From Melieria omissa (Eukaryota > Arthropoda > Insecta > Diptera > Ulidiidae), in assembly GCA_963971225.1 (NCBI GenBank), contig OZ020267.1:47811993-47875992 (forward strand): DNA of 64,000 bases, written 5' to 3'. The translations under genes and the position numbers were made by a program. Of this stretch, positions 60,720-64,000 are shown in pieces. Below the pieces are notes generated by a model, which worked only from the letters and a program-made list of their open reading frames with translations, did no database searches and had not been told where the DNA came from. Position 1 is the first letter of the stretch; every line of letters starts with the position of its first letter.

Positions 60720-61710
60720 GGCTAGGTAGGTGGTTATCTACCCGCGGACCAAACTGGCTAGGGGTGACAACCCGAAAAAGTGTCGCTCTGCAGGTCCCTC
60801 AGCAAATGGAGCGGGCGGGGATATTCGCCCAAGTGTCAGCAGAAATCGCGGCTGTCGACCGGGCTTGGCTTCTGATGGCAGTACAGTTGACGTCGAAGCT
60901 AAGTCGCCAGCGGTGCAAGCGACGGGTGCATGTTATAAAAACCCGGGATCCCGATCGATGGATGTGGCTGAGCCAATCGCCTCTTCCTCTGAAAAGGATT
61001 TTGTTGAGGAGGCGTGGACTGGCGGAACGCCGTTTACGACGCCCATTGTCATAGCGAAGCGAACATGGGAAGTGCTCTCCAGCGCTAGTGACTCGCCGGC
61101 AAACCCCATCAAAACACATGGCGGTATCCAGGAACGGTTGCAAAACCTCTCTCTGGATGACTGCATCGCTGCTTCAGAGAGTAGTGAAGTGGCAAAAGAA
61201 AGAGGGTTCGGTCTAATGAGCCCCGAAATGTTACTCTTCGGAGCCTGATGCGGTTGAGCCGACGCTATCTGCCACTCCTGCATCAGCAGCTTCTGAGGCT
61301 GTGGCCGTGGTTGCTCCGCCGAGTGGCATCAACGTGGCTTTGAGTCATGTGGCTGACACTGTAGGCGCAGCGACCTCCACCACGCCTCAAGTCACGTGCG
61401 CTAAGGATGCACCTCATGTGGTGACGCCAACCGTCAAGGACAACCCCCTAGTTTAAAGGCATGTGACCAGTCAGCTAGCGAGGAAGGACTTTCGGCGTCC
61501 TCGAAGGCTGCGAGGAACCCGGTTCAAAGCGACAAAGAGGTCTACCGCTGGCACCAGCGTCTTAATACGAAGCCCGTGCTGCAGCTTCTCGGTCCATCAC
61601 CGAGTGGAAGGTTTGCTTTTCACCCTAGGTGCCGATGAGACATCAGCTAAGACCGTTGAGGAGGTGGACAGGAAGGGTGGGGCTGTACCTCCCAGCACTT
61701 CCTAAACATC
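60720..61710 (+). pseudogene. LINE ORF1-like region
   Basis: Plus strand, open in pieces (60730-61248, then 61463-61705). Serine/alanine-rich, with SPAVQATGACYKNPGSRSMD and RTWEVLSSASDSPANPIKTH. It directly precedes an endonuclease, so it is taken as ORF1 of the same LINE; no domain is recognised. Confidence 0.5.
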
Positions 61711-61711
61711 A

Positions 61712-62785
61712 TTGTCTAAAGATGCGTTGAGGGTCACTCAAATTAATTTGCAACACCCCAAGGCGGCTTTGTATTTATTAAGTCTACGTCTTAGGGTACC
61801 GCAGGCAGAGGTATGCCTTATGTGTAAAAGGGCACTGTTAAGGGCATATTTTCGTCATTTACTGATGACATTTACGTTGACGTCATTATGGCGTCTGTGT
61901 GTATCCCCTTTGACTCTCCGGTTCCTCCGCCAACGAGGGACCTAGTGAGAGTCGTGGAATACACTAGGGTCTCCAACAAGCATTTGGTTGTTGGTATGGA
62001 CTGCAATGCACACCATTGTCTTTGAGGAAGTACCAACACTAATCGCAAAGGGGAGGCCCTGCTGAATTTCTTCGCTGCGGCTCAGCTTGAAGTACTTAAC
62101 CGCGGTAATGAGCCGTAACTTTCGTTACTAGGCGATGTAGGCAAGTAATCGACATTACGGTTGCCTCGGCAAACGTAATGAGGTTCGTTAGGAACTAGAA
62201 GGTGCTTCGAGAGGAGTCATTCAATACATTAACTTCACTTTCGAAGCTGAACCTGTGACCAGGGTCAAGTAACGTAATGGTAAGCGTTACGGATTGGAAG
62301 GCCGATGGGACAGCCATCTGTAGTCGCTTTGGAGACTTCCACAGAAGGATCTACGATGGCGAGTCCCTAGACGAAGTCGTGGGTGCATTGCACGATGGCA
62401 TCACGACTGCCTTTCACATTAGCTGCCCACTAAAGTAGGCAGCGCCTCGCAAACTCACCAAATGGTGGAATGCGAAGGTTTCCAACCTTCGTAAGTTGGT
62501 CCGGAAACGCTTCAGTCGAGCCAAGAAAACTGGCTCATCTGCTGACTGGAATTCTCACGCCGATGCGCAGAGAGAATAAAAGAAGCAAATAAGAGCAGCG
62601 AAAACTGCGTAATGGAGAAACTTCTGTGGCGAGATTAATGTCGTCAATGCCCTAAGCCGTCTGCAGAAAGCTTTATCTAACGGTCGCTGTGCCCGCCTTA
62701 GTGTGCTTCGCTCAGAGGAAGAGACGCTAAGATGGTTAATGGATACAATAAAGAAGTCATCGTTGCTGAACGGGCTCGCTTTCAC
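61712..62785 (+). pseudogene. LINE ORF2 endonuclease and linker, broken
   Basis: LRVTQINLQHPKAALYLLSL opens an R1/LOA-type endonuclease; about 61990-62110 reads GMDCNAHHCL and GEALLNFFAAAQLEVLNRGN (catalytic ND/DCNAHH region). 62458-62500 reads KWWNAKVSNLRKLVRKRF and 62640-62760 ALSRLQKALSNGRCARLSVL. Frameshifts throughout. Confidence 0.75.
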
Positions 62786-63830
62786 TCGTGTTAATAACTC
62801 GAATTGTTTTAATATAACGCGGTATTTTTTGTGCTGCTGAATTTTTTCTATTTTTCTGCTGAAGCTCTGCTACTCGACTGCGGTGTTGCTAGCATCGGGT
62901 GCTCCTGCTGCCGCGGATGTATTGTGGTGCTCCTACGCCTGCCAACGCTGTTACTAAGGAACTGCTGAGACTCCATTGTATTAATCCCCTTGACTCATTT
63001 AATTAACCATTGTTTCACCAGCCCGTGCTTTCCACATATCTGGAAGAAGGCGACAATTATTTCTATAGCCCAAAAACCCAATGGCACTGTTCCATCGGAC
63101 TATAGTTCGGTAAGTTTGCTATCGTCATGGCTCTCATGGCTGAGCAGATCTCTAAACATATCAATGAGGGCGACCTTTTCTCATATTTCTAATTTGTTTT
63201 TCGGACAGGGCACAGCTGTTCCACAGCCATAGTCAAAGTTTTAGATGACATAAGAGCGTCATATGCCATGGGTCACTTATCCCTACTTTGCCTTCTAGAT
63301 TTCTCCAAAGCATTCGATTCTGTCGATCATTTAAGACTTTGCAATAAAAAATCAAACTTTGGGTTCTCTCGCTTAGCAGTCCCGTCTGATTTATAGCTAC
63401 CTAGTTGGCAGATCTCAAAGGGTAAGGGTAGGTAGACCTTTGCGTGGTCGTCAGCGGTAGTGACCCACTACCGCTATGCGATCGCATGCAATCAGCATTG
63501 CGCAATGTGGGGGATTGGTGCGCGGAGCAATCATTATCTGTTAAATCAGTGGAAACATAAATGATTTTGTTCACGCCAAGGCGAAAGGTATCTACTATTA
63601 GGTTGCTCTCCTTCGTAGGTACTGGTCTGGAACTTGTTGATAGGGTCAAGTATTTAAGTAGTTGGCTTGATTCAAAGCTCCTCTTCACTGATCATATTGG
63701 GATTTGTGTTGAGAGAGCAACCAAGGTACTATGGCAATGCAGAAGAATGGTTTGCCGGCCATGTGGGCTTAGCCCTCGGCTCGTCCATTGGATCTACACC
63801 AGCATTGTCAAACCTGTAATATTAATTATT
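62786..63830 (+). pseudogene. LINE reverse transcriptase, broken, possibly from a second element
   Basis: After an unrelated ~180-bp stretch (62790-62970), 62990-63170 reads CFPHIWKKATIISIAQKPNG, TVPSDYSSVSLLSS, and 63230-63310 MGHLSLLCLLDFSKAFDSVD (first catalytic D). After a gap without YADD, 63500-63820 reads VGDWCAEQSLSVKSVET, LELVDRVKYLSSWLDSKLLF, ERATKVLWQCRRMVCRPCGL. The RT is split and its DD box missing. The first half looks more Jockey/CR1-like than the endonuclease before it. Confidence 0.65.
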
Positions 63831-63849
63831 TTCAATTTAACATTTAGTA

Positions 63850-64000
63850 ATTAATACCAGAAATGTGCTCTTCGTCGTCCTGCATACTTTCAATGGTTTT
63901 GCAAAACTTGGAGGTTTTGGGAATTTTTCTTCTTCGATTGCGCTCAACTGCCAGTGCGATACGTCGACGCTTTTTTTTATTTAAAAAGTTTTTAATTAAT
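63850..64000 (-). other. Coding-like stretch at the right edge
   Basis: On the minus strand, 63970 to about 63850 reads KKRRRIALAVERNRRRKIPK, TSKFCKTIESMQDDEEHISG without stops. A basic segment followed by an acidic one. It is too short to identify; could be part of an element or exon continuing outside. Confidence 0.25.

Noticed and set aside
56290..64000. First coding exon of DNAJC16
   Set aside because: I searched the minus strand for a hydrophobic signal followed by a DPYxVLG-type J-domain start and a TG donor in phase 2 and saw none; it is probably beyond the window.

Overview
The window reads as nuclear DNA of a higher fly (brachyceran Diptera). Its intron-bearing genes encode insect-like ND-AGGG, SpdS and DNAJC16 proteins, and its AT-rich background is packed with dipteran transposon families. 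A tephritid fruit fly is my best guess, but that is inference from overall character and not a measured identity.

Three host genes can be reconstructed. (1) ND-AGGG/NDUFB2, a small complex I subunit, on the plus strand in three exons between 10175 and 14188; intron 2 is about 3.6 kb and full of repeats. (2) Spermidine synthase (SpdS), on the minus strand in two exons between 18991 and 22160, giving an intact 290-residue enzyme. (3) A DNAJC16-type J-domain/thioredoxin-like membrane protein, on the minus strand, with nine exons visible between 31434 and 56265. Its first coding exon (signal peptide and start of the J domain) was not found and is probably beyond the right edge. All internal splice phases of the three models fit, so they look functional. 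They are unrelated housekeeping genes and I see no operon-like relation between them.

Layout. 1-10 kb: Harbinger remnants, MITEs, a Tc1-like element with both ends, and an RTE-like LINE fragment. 10-14.2 kb: ND-AGGG. 14.3-18.9 kb: BEL/Pao fragment, tRNA-derived SINEs, gypsy gag fragment, transposase fragment. 19-22.2 kb: SpdS, with a pogo-like MITE and a Myb/SANT-like fragment in its intron. 22.8-31 kb: LINE graveyard; one minus-strand LINE is interrupted by a small Tc1/mariner-like element and followed by a SINE, a plus-strand LINE and a third LINE tail. 31.4-56.3 kb: the DNAJC16 gene, whose introns hold a tandem repeat array, a Helitron end, foldback elements, a deleted gypsy lineage with solo LTRs, a CCCGGGAT-rich hAT-like element and a TTAA-flanked MITE. 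56.3-64 kb: mariner relic, Harbinger derivative, gypsy integrase fragment and a damaged LINE.

I found no CRISPR array, rRNA, functional tRNA, operon or other clear new system. The most unusual material is mobile: a non-autonomous gypsy lineage whose two copies share the same two internal deletions, two complementary Harbinger derivatives, an hAT-like element with CCCGGGAT arrays, and an unidentified coding-like exon at 46210-46545. Coordinates of degenerate elements are approximate where no terminal repeat or target-site duplication fixes them.
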